From contig OY986438.1 of NCBI GenBank assembly GCA_963920525.1, positions 99,249,349 to 99,313,348 of the forward strand: 64,000 nt of DNA, in the 5' to 3' direction. Source of the stretch: Dichetophora obliterata. Lineage: Eukaryota > Arthropoda > Insecta > Diptera > Sciomyzidae. The translations under genes were made by a program, and so were the position numbers. Below the pieces are notes generated by a model. It made no database searches. It had not been told where the DNA came from and worked only from the letters and a program-made list of their open reading frames with translations. Below are positions 32,454 to 43,122 of this stretch, in pieces (positions within the stretch are counted from its first letter, which is position 1; each line of letters begins with the position of its first letter).

Positions 32454-33895
32454 AAGGTTAGGTTAGGTTAGACCAGATGCCCTCGTGAGACTCACATAGA
32501 CCAATTCAGGTCCTTAGTGGTACCGGTAGCGAACAAAAGAACCTTTGTGTTTGTTTTTAAAAGTCTTTAAAGATTTGCGTTGAGTTCGCAAACCTTAGGA
32601 GGGATTCTAGAGACACCCTGGCTACATCTTTAAGTGACGGGAACGTCGATGAGCCTAGGTATTTTAGTCTCGATCTAAGTAGGGCGGGGCATGTGCATAG
32701 TAGGTGCTCCAGGGTCTCCACTGTGCCCAGTTCTTTGCATTTCCTGCAGTTGTCATCCGTGGTGATGCCAAGCTTCCTCGCGTGGGCTGCCGTCATGCAG
32801 TGACCAGTGAGCATGCCCACTAGTGTCCTGCAATCCTTGCGCGGGCGTGCCAAGATGAACAGAGTTCGTTTTTCGCATTGTGCATTGCACATGATTTTCG
32901 AGATTTTGCACGTTGTCGTATCTCTCCATCTACGATTCATTGCTAGTGTGGCTCTTCTTTCGAGGTTCCTGTACAACTCTTGTAGCGGAGTAAGTACATG
33001 TTCTGCGAGTTCTGATTCCAGCCCGGCGCCTTCCTTTGCTAAACCATCTGCCATCTCGTTTCCCTCAATGCCCTGGTGGCTAGGGACCCAGTAGATGCGC
33101 ACTCTCTTAGAAGCGCATAGTGCATCTAGTGCATCTCTGCCAGCCAAGACACTTTTGGACTTGATGCTAGCGGAGCGCATGGATTTGATCGCCGCTTGAC
33201 TGTCAACGAAAATGTTGATGTTAGAGTGTTGTGTGTCCATGCTGAGGGCTATCTCAGCAGCCTTCCTTATGGCAAATATTTCCGCCTGGAAGATACTGCA
33301 GTGGTTCGGCAGTTTATATGGCTGCCTTATATTAGGCTCTGCGCAATACACCGCCGCACCTACCCCCGTAGGCATTTTGGAGCCGTCGGTAAATATGTTG
33401 ACCGCCCGCTGTGCTTGTTCTATACCTTTGCACCAGTCGTTTGGTCCCAGAAGAGTTCGTACTTTGGAATTGACTATCGTGCGAGGTACCATGTAGTCCG
33501 TGCTACTAAGTAGATCCTTTCCGATTGTACAATGGCCAAAATTTTGAATGTGCATGTTGCCTGCTGCCGTGAGGCGTTGTGCCGTTTTTCCGGCTATTAG
33601 TTTTGCGTGTATGTCCAGGGGGTCCATACTTAGAATCGTTTCAAGCGCTTTAGTTGGAGTTGACTTCAGTGCCCCCGTGATGCATAGCGCTGCCTGCCGC
33701 TGAGTTTTCTCCAAGTGCCTGAGGAATGTTGATTTGTTCACAGCCGGCCACCACACAATTATCCCGTAGAGTAGAATAGGACGCACTACCGTTACATAGA
33801 TCCAGTGCATCAGAAAGGGTGAGAGACCCCAAGTACTGCCTAGCATCTTTTTGGATGTGTATAGTGCAATGGTGGATTTCTTCACCCTTGTGAAG
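32454..33895 (-). mobile_element. 5'-truncated LOA/I-like non-LTR retrotransposon
   Basis: Flanked by a perfect 11-bp direct repeat AGTGAAAATCT (32443-32453; 33896-33906), the hallmark of target-primed insertion. The 3' end (low coordinates) carries TAACCTAACCTAACC. The 5' end is truncated in the reverse-transcriptase thumb region. About 1.44 kb. An RNase H domain after the RT places it among RNase H-bearing clades (I, LOA and relatives). Confidence 0.85.
32557..33895 (-). pseudogene. C-terminal part of a LINE ORF2: RT end, RNase H, zinc motif
   Basis: About 445 uninterrupted codons, the C-terminal portion of a LINE polyprotein. Numbering from the first Met (33885): residues 1-50 are the end of the RT/thumb region (Val-Arg-Pro-Ile-Leu-Leu-Tyr-Gly). 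Residues 160-285 are RNase H with the full acidic set: Asp167 (Phe-Thr-Asp-Gly-Ser), Glu202 (Gln-Ala-Glu), Asp228 (Phe-Val-Asp-Ser-Gln-Ala) and Asp280 (Asn-Glu-Met-Ala-Asp). A Cys-Cys-His-Cys motif (Cys380, Cys383, His394, Cys399) follows. No stops or frameshifts are present, so the insertion is fairly young. The endonuclease and most of the RT are missing because of 5' truncation, and the true frame continues to the element edge without a start. Confidence 0.88.
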
Positions 33896-34015
33896 AGTGA
33901 AAATCTTAAAACTCATATTATTTTAAGCATTTTTCGCGAAGAAACCATAGACTTTTGGTAAACTCGGGTCTTCCGAATTTTTAAAACTAGATAATCACAT
34001 CAAAATAAATAAATT

Positions 34016-34312
34016 ATTATGTATTTTTAGTAGAATAATTACAGCGAAGAAAGTAAGAGAGGTCTGAAAATTGTTTCTGTATAATTTGAGAACGCTGAAC
34101 AAGATGACATTTACCGATTTTTTTTAGCATGTCACAATTTTTTTTTTTAACAATGGCTTGAAAAAATGTTAAAATTATGTTTTTAAAAATTAAGTATTTT
34201 AGTATTTTGAATGTGATCACATCACTCATATTCTCAAATTATACAAAAACAATTTTCAGACCTCTCGTACTTTTTTCACTGTAATTATTCTACTAAAAAT
34301 ATAAATAATAAC
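34016..34312. repeat. Internal palindrome of the TTAA-flanked element
   Basis: TAGTAGAATAATTACAGCGA...TTTCTGTATAATTTGAGAA (34027-34095) is repeated inverted at about 34232-34303. A third copy forms the inner part of the right arm at 38404-38490. The left side of the element therefore carries its own foldback structure. Confidence 0.75.
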
Positions 34313-34853
34313 ATAAGATTCTTATGTTATTTTGTGTTAATAAGAAATAACTTGACAACAGTGCCACCTAGCCGATAGTAACATTGCTATGAACCATTGT
34401 CTCGATGAAACAAATATATTGTATGCTCATGACTTCAATCGCTCAAATAGTTTAATTTTAAATTTAATATTGTGATATGAATAATATATACAGGGAAACT
34501 GCGAACTCTTTACATCTCAACCTCAGCCCTACCTATCGGGTCCAAATATTTCTAAAGTTTTTCTTTTTGTTTAAGGATTATATGAATTATATCAGATATC
34601 GTTAGCTGAAATGCAAACGGCCCTAACTGACAAAAAAAATCAAAATTTGTTTTTTGATTGATTATGATGTATTTATTCAAAGTACATGTTCATACAGAAT
34701 TACAGAGTCCTACGATTAAAAATAGTTGTTTTATTAACGAAATACAAAAGGCCCTTACTACAAAGTGTTCGTTTTGATAAATGCAAACACGTGCCTTGAA
34801 CCGTTACACCGTTTTGCTTTGTAGTAGGAGGCAACACAGTAAACACAATTATA

Positions 34854-35357
34854 CCCAGTAAAAAAATGGATCATCCTATGAGCGATCTGGGAGTGCTCCA
34901 TATTGATCCAAGCTGGGTGTATTTTATGATCTCTTTTAACATTGCATGTCCTAGGATGGGTAGCGCTTCCTTTAACATCCTAGAAGAGCTCAAAATTAGC
35001 GATCAATAAATGATCCAAATTAATCAGCAAAGGATCATTTTTTTTTTTAATTTTGGTTTACTCCGAAAGCTAGGCTTCCATAACTCAAGTAGACTGCTCA
35101 AGACGAGGAAATTTTTTGGCCAAATCGAATAGAAGGAACATTTAAAGTATTTTTTTTTCACAGAAAATAATGATAGAGTTTCCTAAAAAGCACATGCAAC
35201 ACGTTATGTTCTTTCTGTCATTAATTGCTCAACTATTTATTTTATAAAACAGTAAATAAGCTCAAGGGCACAAGTGCTCACTTTTTGATGCAATAAAACG
35301 GCAAAAGAGCGCTCCGTTATTGCTCCTCATGGGAGCGATCGCATATTTTTTACTGGG
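34854..35357. mobile_element. 504-bp MITE with CCCAGTAAAAAA ends and TA target
   Basis: CCCAGTAAAAAAATGGATCA at the left and the complement TTTTTTACTGGG at the right are flanked by TA (34852-34853; 35358-35359). Just inside, (A/T)GAGCGATC(T/G) motifs are paired. Non-coding. The TA target suggests Tc1/mariner relationship; it is nested in the unclassified transposon. Confidence 0.7.
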
Positions 35358-35607
35358 TAGTTTCTATTGAATACTACACGTGTTTTGGAAATTGATGTTA
35401 TATTTAAATGTAAAGAGTCGTTAATCTCAGCATTAAACTATAATTTAACTGATCAGACTTTTAACAATATAATACATACGTACTACTTATATGAATACGG
35501 GTAGTGAAAAAATGTTGGAAAATAATTAAGAAAGCGGTGCAACCAAAAATGGGAGTAAAACTATAAAAAATTGGAGAGTTAATAACCAGCAAAAACGTAT
35601 GGCATGA

Positions 35608-36235
35608 CAGAAATATCAAGGTTTATCCAAAGGAAATATAAACGATAGAAAGGCCAGAGAAATTAAAGATACGTGTAAGTCAAAGTTCTGTGAGAAAAGT
35701 TCCATTCGATTTTGCTCCCATTTTACGGAAGATATTCGTAAAGAAATTTTTAACTTGTTCTGGATAATGTCGTGGGATCAAAAAAAACTATACGTAACAA
35801 ACATCATTGAATGTACCAACAGACAACGTATAACTGCTGAAAATTCCAACCGCTCCAACACTAAATATCATTTTCTAAAGTACAATACAAATCGAATACA
35901 AGTGTGTCGACAAATGTTTCTATCAACTTTGGGCTTATCAGAAAAAATGGTACGTTCTTGGACCCAATCCAGTGGCTTACATTGTACCCAAAAGAGTCAA
36001 AATACGCAAAATTCTTTAAGAACTGATCAAAATAAAAAAAAGATTATACTATAAGAAAAGATATAGCTACTTACAAAAATGGTTGGAAGATATACCAAAG
36101 TTGGAGTCACACTGTCGTCGCAAATATACGACAAAAATATATTTCAAAGCTGATTTCAAAACATACAGACAGATTTATGAACTTTATTCTCAATCATGCG
36201 AAGAACATAAAAAAATTGACCTTGCTAATGATTAA
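35608..36235 (+). pseudogene. Transposase-like gene of unknown superfamily, frameshifted
   Basis: Two frames together look like one conserved protein. Frame one (about 35610-36051) has a Cys-rich start (Asp-Thr-Cys-Lys-Ser-Lys-Phe-Cys and Arg-Phe-Cys-Ser-His-Phe-Thr), then Ile-Phe-Asn-Leu-Phe-Trp, a Lys-Tyr-His-Phe...Ile-Gln-Val-Cys-Arg-Gln-Met-Phe-Leu-Ser-Thr-Leu-Gly motif and a basic tail. Frame two (36056-36235) continues with Trp-Leu-Glu-Asp-Ile-Pro-Lys-Leu-Glu-Ser-His-Cys-Arg-Arg-Lys and ends at TAA 36233. This order recalls a widespread family of uncharacterised, probably transposon-derived arthropod proteins. No catalytic triad is visible because the rest is missing. It is the only coding in the element, so it likely derives from the element's own transposase. 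Confidence 0.55.
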
Positions 36236-36568
36236 TTTCATATATTAATCATTCAAATAAATGCAGACAAAATGCTAAAAATCTAAAATAATTGTATTCA
36301 AATAGCTTGTCAAATACCATGCTTAAATAATTTTTCCTATATATTGTTTTAAAAATAAATTTAAGCTTGAACCCATCTTTATTGAGTGTTTAAATTACAG
36401 CAATATTTTACTTCAGAAAAAATATATTAACATTTATAGTTACTGACAAATAACTAAAAAATTGTAATTGTAGTTAGGGCTTTTTGTTTCAGAAAAGCAG
36501 CAGTCAAAAGGACGTAACTAACATTACTTTTTAAATATTCAAAAAATATATATTTTTCTTTTAAATTA

Positions 36569-37854
36569 TTGGGGGTTGGAATTAGTTTTAAAGGTTTTCT
36601 AAGAGATGGCGTAACTATCAATAGATCGCATCGGGCACACCTGTGACTATATTCATTTCAAAGCACATTGTCTAAGCTTCATTTTCCAGTACGTGTCATT
36701 CCACTGAAGTGTAAACAACATATATTTTTTCTCTGTGAACATGTCGACTTTCGTTCCAACAAAACGCAATTTGCGGGAAGGTTTACTTTTGTGCTTCCAT
36801 TTAAAGAAAAAAGCGGTTGAAGCACAACGCATGCTTACTGAGGCTTACGGGGACTATGCTCCATCGATTTCTACTTGTGAGTACTGGTTCCGTCGGTTTA
36901 AAAGTGGTGATTTTGATACGGAAGACAAAGAGCGTCCGGGCCAGCCGAAAAAGTTTGAAGATGAGGAATTGGAGGCTTTGCTCGATGAAGACCCGTGTCA
37001 AACCCTTCAAGAATTGTCAGAATCATTGGGAGTCGACTTATCAACGGTCGGCAAACGCTTGAAGGCCATGGGAATGATTCAAAAGCAAGGAAATTGGGTG
37101 CCGTACCAGTTGAAGCCGAGAGACGTTGATCGGCGATTTTGCATGTGCGAACAACTGCTTCAACGGCATAAAAGGAATAGTTTTTTGCATCGTATTGTCA
37201 CTGGCGATGAAAAGTGGATCCATTACGATAATCCTAAGCGAAAAAAATCGTGGGGACCACCCGGCCATGCATCAACATCGAGGGCCAAGCCGAATATTCA
37301 TGGCGCCAAGCTTATGCTGTGTATTTGGGGGGATCAGAAGGGTGTCGTGTACTATGAGCTGCTAAAACCTAACGAAACCATCACTGGGGAACGCTACCAA
37401 CAACAATTGATGCAATTGAGCCGAGCATTAAAGGTTAAACGGCCGGAATATGCCAAAAGACACGACAAAGTGGTTTTTCAACATGACAACGCACGGCCAC
37501 ATGTTGCAAGAACCGTCAAGGAAACGTTGGAGGCGCTGAATTGGGATGTGCTACCCCACCCGCCTTATAGCCCAGACATAGCCCCTTCCGACTACCACCT
37601 ATTCCGATCGATGACGCATGGCTTGGCTGAGCAGCGCTTCACTTCTTACGAGGATACCAAAAAATGGGTCGATTCGTGGATTGCCTCAAAAGACGAATCG
37701 TTCTTCCGGCGCGGAATCCATATGCTGCCAGAAAGATGGGAAAATGTTGTAGCTAACGATGGACAATACTTTGAATAATATACATTGTACCGTTGTTTCT
37801 AAATAAATGCTCAAATACCGAAAAAAAACCTTTAAAATTAATTCCAACCCCCAA
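36569..37854 (+). mobile_element. Full-length Mos1-like mariner, 1286 bp
   Basis: Termini TTGGGGGTTGGAATTAGTTT at the left and the complement of TTGGGGGTTGGAATTAATTT at the right have one mismatch over about 30 bp. TA flanks both sides (36567-36568; 37855-37856). The 1286-bp length equals that of Mos1-type mariners. It contains an uninterrupted 345-codon transposase. It inserted in the unclassified transposon at 34600-37992 and is among the most recent events of this nest. Confidence 0.95.
36741..37778 (+). CDS. mariner (DD34D) transposase, mauritiana-like, intact
   Basis: 345-residue transposase, the same length as Mos1. ATG 36741 is chosen over an upstream in-frame GTG. Two N-terminal helix-turn-helix domains (residues 1-112) bind the TIRs; Ser-Gly-Asp-Phe-Asp and Gly-Gln-Pro-Lys-Lys (GRPK-like linker) are visible. 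A Trp-Val-Pro-Tyr-Gln-Leu at 119-124 replaces the canonical WVPHEL. Catalytic residues are Asp156 (Val-Thr-Gly-Asp-Glu-Lys-Trp), Asp249 (Gln-His-Asp-Asn-Ala-Arg-Pro-His) and Asp284 (Ala-Pro-Ser-Asp-Tyr-His-Leu-Phe), with 34 residues between the last two. The positions are those known for Mos1. No stop, frameshift or missing key residue is seen, so it may be active. The subfamily call rests on overall resemblance, not an alignment. Confidence 0.95.
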   Translation: MSTFVPTKRNLREGLLLCFHLKKKAVEAQRMLTEAYGDYAPSISTCEYWFRRFKSGDFDTEDKERPGQPKKFEDEELEALLDEDPCQTLQELSESLGVDLSTVGKRLKAMGMIQKQGNWVPYQLKPRDVDRRFCMCEQLLQRHKRNSFLHRIVTGDEKWIHYDNPKRKKSWGPPGHASTSRAKPNIHGAKLMLCIWGDQKGVVYYELLKPNETITGERYQQQLMQLSRALKVKRPEYAKRHDKVVFQHDNARPHVARTVKETLEALNWDVLPHPPYSPDIAPSDYHLFRSMTHGLAEQRFTSYEDTKKWVDSWIASKDESFFRRGIHMLPERWENVVANDGQYFE

Positions 37855-38644
37855 TAAATTTGTCGGTGTTTTACAAGTAACATTGAAAGAAATTGCTCTA
37901 CAAACAGTAATATATATAATTTTAAACAGTATTTTGTTTCTCCTGTAAAATAATGAAAATGTTAGATAGGGCCGTTTGCATTTCAGCTAACGATATATTT
38001 ACGCACCAACGTGTTTATATATTAACCCAAAACACCCTGTCATTGCCATATGACAACGCAAACACAAACACTTAACATGGGCTTATTTTAGTTTAAACCA
38101 TTTTATATTTGCGTTAACATGTCATTCTGAAATTTTTTAAAAAAAATTACTCGGGGTGATTCGGGTTAAATTATTATGCTGCTTTTAGTTGTTTTTTCCG
38201 TGTGATTTTCGAAAACTTGACTTAGAAGCATTTTCGATGATTTAAAACTATAAAGACATAAAAAAAACTTTCTAAGTCAAGAGCTTACTAATTTTATTGA
38301 TAAAAATACTTAATTTTTAAAAATATAATTTTTAAATTTCCTCAAGCCGTTGTCAAAAAAAATTATGACGTGCTGCAAGCAAACTGTTGATGTAATCTTG
38401 TTCAGCGTTCTCAAATTATACAGAAACAATTTTATAAACGAAATCAGACCTCTCGTACTTTCTTCGCTGTAATTATTCTACTGAAAATACATCATAATTT
38501 ATTTATTTTGATGTGATTATTTTTTTTTAAAAATCCGGAGGACCCAAGCTTACCAAACGTATATAGTTTCTTAGCGAAAATTCTTAAAACAATATGAATT
38601 TTACGATTTTTATTGAGCCGCGCAGATTTAAAATTTAACCCGCC

Positions 38645-40116
38645 TTAATGTATATACTTCCATGGCAATTCAAGCGGCGCATGCGCATCCGCGTATTGTT
38701 GGCGCTTTGCTTTTTTCGTCTGCTGCTGCTTCTCTTGTTGTTGTTTTTATTGTTGTTATTATTGTCTACTAAATATGGTGATACACGTTCGCCATACAGA
38801 GTTTTATGTTGTTTCTGCTACCTTGTTGGTTGTTTCGCTGCCTCTTTTGTGGATGCCACATGAATGCTAAGATCAATTAGTTGTCGCTTCATCTTTCGAT
38901 GTTGTTGTTTTGTCGTCGTCATGCGCTGCTCATTTAAACCATGTGACGCAAATGCACATAAATTTAATTTTTGTCTTGTGTCTTTGCACTGAACTGGCTT
39001 TATTTTCTCTCTTTCATTCTTTGCACAACTTAAGGCCAAGGTTGCTGTGATGAGGTGCATGATGATCATGATGATGACGATGATGTTTATGGATGTGCCA
39101 CACCGATATGCGTTCATAAAAAATATAGTTATATCTTAAACATTTATAATATCTGCGTATTTTTTTGTGTAATTTTTAGAAGGTGCAAAAAACTTTCCAC
39201 CCGCTGCTTTGATTATTTCGAAACAATAAAAATTATTCCGCCGGATTATCTTTATGAGTTTATTTTACGAAATTGCCTAATTTTTTTAATGGCAACACCT
39301 TCGTTTTAAAGTTTTGCCTTTTTTGCTTCTCTTTCTATCTACAATATTTTTATATTCACAGCACAGTCTTTGTTGACACATTTTACTGATTGTTTTATTT
39401 GCAACATTTTAATATTATGCTAGCAACGTGTGAACTATTGCAAAATATTGTCATAAAATGCAATTGCAATATAAAGTAGTTACTTGTTTGCTTTCCAAGG
39501 AACAGCAGCAGACAAGTTGCCAGTTTATTACTAATCCATGTAACACTTACGTTGTTGTTTATGTTTCAGAAAAATAAGCTAAAGAGGTTTGCATTTTTTA
39601 GTTATTGCAAATAAATATTGATAATTTAAGATTAGGACTGTTTATTTTAAAAATGCTGTAAGTCTATTTGAATAATAAATAAAAAAATTACATAATTTAC
39701 TTACTTCTTTAATTGCACATGTTATTAAGTTAATTGATAGAATTTATCTCACAAAATTTATATATTAATATTCCGAAGAATAAAGAAAATAACTCACACC
39801 ACTTTCAATCAATAATTGAAGCGTTCTCGCGAATATCGTTGTAAACGACAAAATTGTAATTGTTCGCTTTTATTCATTTTACAAGCTCTTTTATTCACTT
39901 TTATTAATTTTTTTTTGGGTATGCGATAAAAATACCCCAAACTGCTCAACTGCTTACTCAGTTCTGTTTGTTTATAATATAAGAGAGTGATTCTGACAGG
40001 TATTCGCAAAAAAAAAAACTTTAAAAAATGTATTTTTATTCATTATTCGCGAATATGATTGAATTGTATGAAAGAACAACAGTGGAGAAAATAGAATATG
40101 CTTCAAATATAATCAA
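38645..40116. other. AT-rich non-coding DNA, no gene seen
   Basis: Contains CTG/TTG-rich low-complexity DNA (38698-38765, giving poly-Leu frames) and a GAT-rich microsatellite at 39056-39085. No coding is supported. Confidence 0.5.
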
Positions 40117-40400
40117 TTGAAGTTCAAAATAGAACAAATGAAATTCAGAAAATATCGGATTTCAATTGATTTATTCTGTTAAGAAATATCAGAAAAGATA
40201 TATTGGAAATTAAGAAAGATAAATTAAAATTCAGGATCGGTGAATTAAAATTCAAAAAAGATAATTTGATATGCCGAAAAGATCAATAGAAGTTCAGAAA
40301 AGATCAATTGAAATTAAGAAAATATAAATTAAATTAAAATTAAAAAAAACAGTTGAAATTCAGAATAGATCAAATGAAATTCAGAAGAAATAAAAATAAA
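40117..40400 (+). repeat. Degenerate tandem repeat of about 22 bp
   Basis: Many imperfect units of the type AAATTCAGAAAAGATCAATTG run in the same direction over about 280 bp. Related AATTGA/ATTCAGA words occur near 520-640. Confidence 0.7.
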
Positions 40401-43122
40401 TTAAAAATATGCAAACGAAATAAAAATTATTCTTCTGATTAAATATATGTACTAAATATTACAAAAATATTATATATAAAAATAAATACATTTCCTATGT
40501 TATTTAACCCTATATCGCGCAATAACGCTCATTTAAAATGTTTACCTGAAAATCTCTTAAACAGTCGTACTAATAAATAAAAACAACTTTTGTTTTGAAA
40601 TTAATACTGTATTTATAAAAATATTTGCAAAAAATCTTTTGTTGCAGAATAAAGATTAACACAGGATTTTTCCAATAGAAGTTAGTACCATGACTTGAAT
40701 TTATACCAGGAGTTAAATTCGTTCTTTGCAAAAAGAATTCAATTTCCTCCCAAATGTTTTTGCAAAGTAAGAATTTAACATTTTGCTAATAAAAAGTCTT
40801 CGCTAAGTTAGCTTCGCATTGACGAATTTATCTTCTCGCACTTTTTTGTTTTTATCTTATCTTTTCTAGAGATATAACCGTAAGATATAGAACAGTACCG
40901 TGGCTTAAATTAATACGAGGAGTATGTAGTATCGTACTCTGCAATACTACAAATTTAAAACTCATGCCAAAAGTTAAACTTTTATCAGAAGTGGATTTCG
41001 TACTTTACAAAAATTATGAATTTAATTTCCTCCCAAAATTTCTTTGCGTATAAAAAGTATTTGTTTGAGTCTTCGCTAAGTTAGTGTCGGATTGACGAAT
41101 TTATTTTCACGCACTTGAAACCAAATAGCAGAACTAACATCAAAACAACCCAATCAATCATTGGTAATTTAATAAAGAGTGCAACTAAAATTAAGAAAAT
41201 TCTTTTTAGCATGTGTTGTAAAAACTGAGTTTTAATCTGTAGGTTCTGAACTTAGGGTGCAAGATATCAAAGAAAAAAACCTCCATTGAATTCATCCAAG
41301 AATTTCCTACATTTTTGCCGATGCAAGGAATATAACCACAATTTTTCCAACGTGCGACGATCAATCCATCCAAATTGATTTTCTTGTCTCGTAGAATTTA
41401 ATGTAGTTTTCCATTCTCGGCAAAAAAGCTGGCCTCTGAGAGTGTAGAATTTTTTAAATTTAACCTGAACTCAAAAATGTTGACCTGTGGTTGACTAGTT
41501 GAGAAAAGATAAAAAAATGCATAATTTTTCAAGGATGTTGTGTTGGCCACACTGTTTTTTACTTTTGAGAAATAAATTAAATTGCAAAAGAACAAATGCG
41601 AACAATTTCGATGATATCTTACGAAGAAATGTTACGAAGAAAAGTAAATAAAATAAATAACTGTGTTCATAAGCAATAATCGCTAAAGTCGACTTAATAC
41701 AGAACTCAGGTATTAATGTAGATGTGTTCTACACATATAGCTTTCTAAGCACTGGATCTGGATCTTCTAGCATGACCCCAGCCAAAGTTATGACGCAAAA
41801 ACAAAAGATCCTTTCCTATAACTTATATGGCGATTAAAAACTTTGAAGCAAGATTTCTCGAAACTTTGAAATCAGACTTAAGTTGTTACCGCTTGTCGAC
41901 ACAGATAATATGTTTTTTCTTTAATTATATAGTTCTCGGTAATGGAGAATCATTAGATTATCATCATTGGATGAGTTCGAAGACGTTTCAAGCAACTTTT
42001 TTAAAATAATATTAATTGCAGATACAACTGTTGCGTTTATATTTGCCACACCACAATTTTTATAATATGTATTTTGTCATCCGTAAAAAGCTTTAACTTT
42101 AATAAAATGTCTTTGATAATGTTTAACATTTTAACAGCAGGAGTTAAATTCGCTCTTTGCAAAAAGAATTCAATTTCCTCCCAAATGTTTTTGCAAAGTA
42201 AGAATTTAACTTTTTGCTAATAAAAGTACTCTTCGCTAAGTTAGCGTCGCATTGACGAATTCATCTTCTCGCACTTTTTTGTTTTTATCTTATCTTTTCT
42301 AGAGATATAACCGTAAGATATAGAACAGTACCGTGGCTTAAATTATTACGAGGAGTAAAATTCGTACTCTGCAATAATACAAATTTAAAACTTATGCCAA
42401 AAGTTAAATTTTTATCAGAAGTGGATTTCGTACTTTGCAAAAATTATGAATTTAATTTCCTCCCAAAATTTCATTGCGTATAAAAAGTATTTGTTTGAGT
42501 CTTCGCTAAGTTAGTGTCGGATTGACGAATTTATTTTCACGCACTTGAAACCAAATAGCAGAACTAACATCAAAACAACCCAATCAATCATTGGTAATTT
42601 AATAGAGAATGCAACTAAAATTAAGAAAATTCTTTTTAGTATGTGTTGTAAAAACTGAGTTTTAATCTCTAGGTTCTGAACTTAGGGTGCAAGATATCAA
42701 AGAAAAAAAAACCTCCATTGAATTCATCCAAGAATTTCCTACATTTTTGCCGATGCAAGGAATATAACCACAATTTTTCCAACGTGCGTTTTCCATTATC
42801 GGCAAAAAAAACTGCCCTCTGAGAGTGTAGAATTTTTTAAATTCCAACCTGAACTCAAAAAATGTTGACCTGTGGTTGATTAGTTGAGAAAAGATCAGAA
42901 AAAATGCATAATTTTTACAAGGATGTTGTGTTGGCTACACTGTTTTTTACTTTTGATAAATAAATTAAATTGCAAAAGAACAAATGCGAACAATTTCGAT
43001 GATATCTTACGAAGAAATGTTACGAAGAAAAGTAAATAAAATAAATAACTGTGTTCATAAGCAATAATCGCTTAAGTCGACTTAAGACAGAACTGAGGTA
43101 TTAATGTAAATGTGTTCTACGC

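Larger units (their letters stand above)
34600..37992 (+). mobile_element. Unclassified DNA transposon, perfect TIRs
   Basis: CGTTAGCTGAAATGCAAACG... and its exact complement at the right form a 26-bp TIR (30 bp if the flanking palindromic ATAT is counted as end rather than as a 4-bp target duplication). The element carries a decayed transposase-like gene (35608-36235), the MITE at 34854-35357 and the mariner at 36569-37854. Without those two it is about 1.6 kb. The superfamily is unknown to me. Confidence 0.7.
32404..38644. mobile_element. TTAA-flanked palindromic element hosting a nest
   Basis: Ends are GACGGGTCAAATT at 32404 and the complement of GGCGGGTTAAATT ending at 38644. Both are flanked by TTAA (32400-32403; 38645-38648). 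Removing the LINE at 32454-33895, the left arm (32404-32453 plus 33896-34115) pairs with 38395-38644 over about 250 bp, for example CAGCGAAGAAAGTA(A/C)GAGAGGTCTGA. A TTAA target fits piggyBac- or Kolobok-type elements. No transposase of its own is seen. It contains four later insertions. Confidence 0.65.

Noticed and set aside
32450..32475. GGTTAGGTTAGGTTAG as a telomere-like repeat
   Set aside because: It is TAACC on the minus strand at the 3' end of the truncated LINE, with only three units, and dipterans lack canonical telomerase repeats.
38648..38863. Frame with a poly-Leu stretch that looks like a signal peptide or membrane segment
   Set aside because: Caused by a CTG/TTG/TTA simple repeat at 38698-38765.
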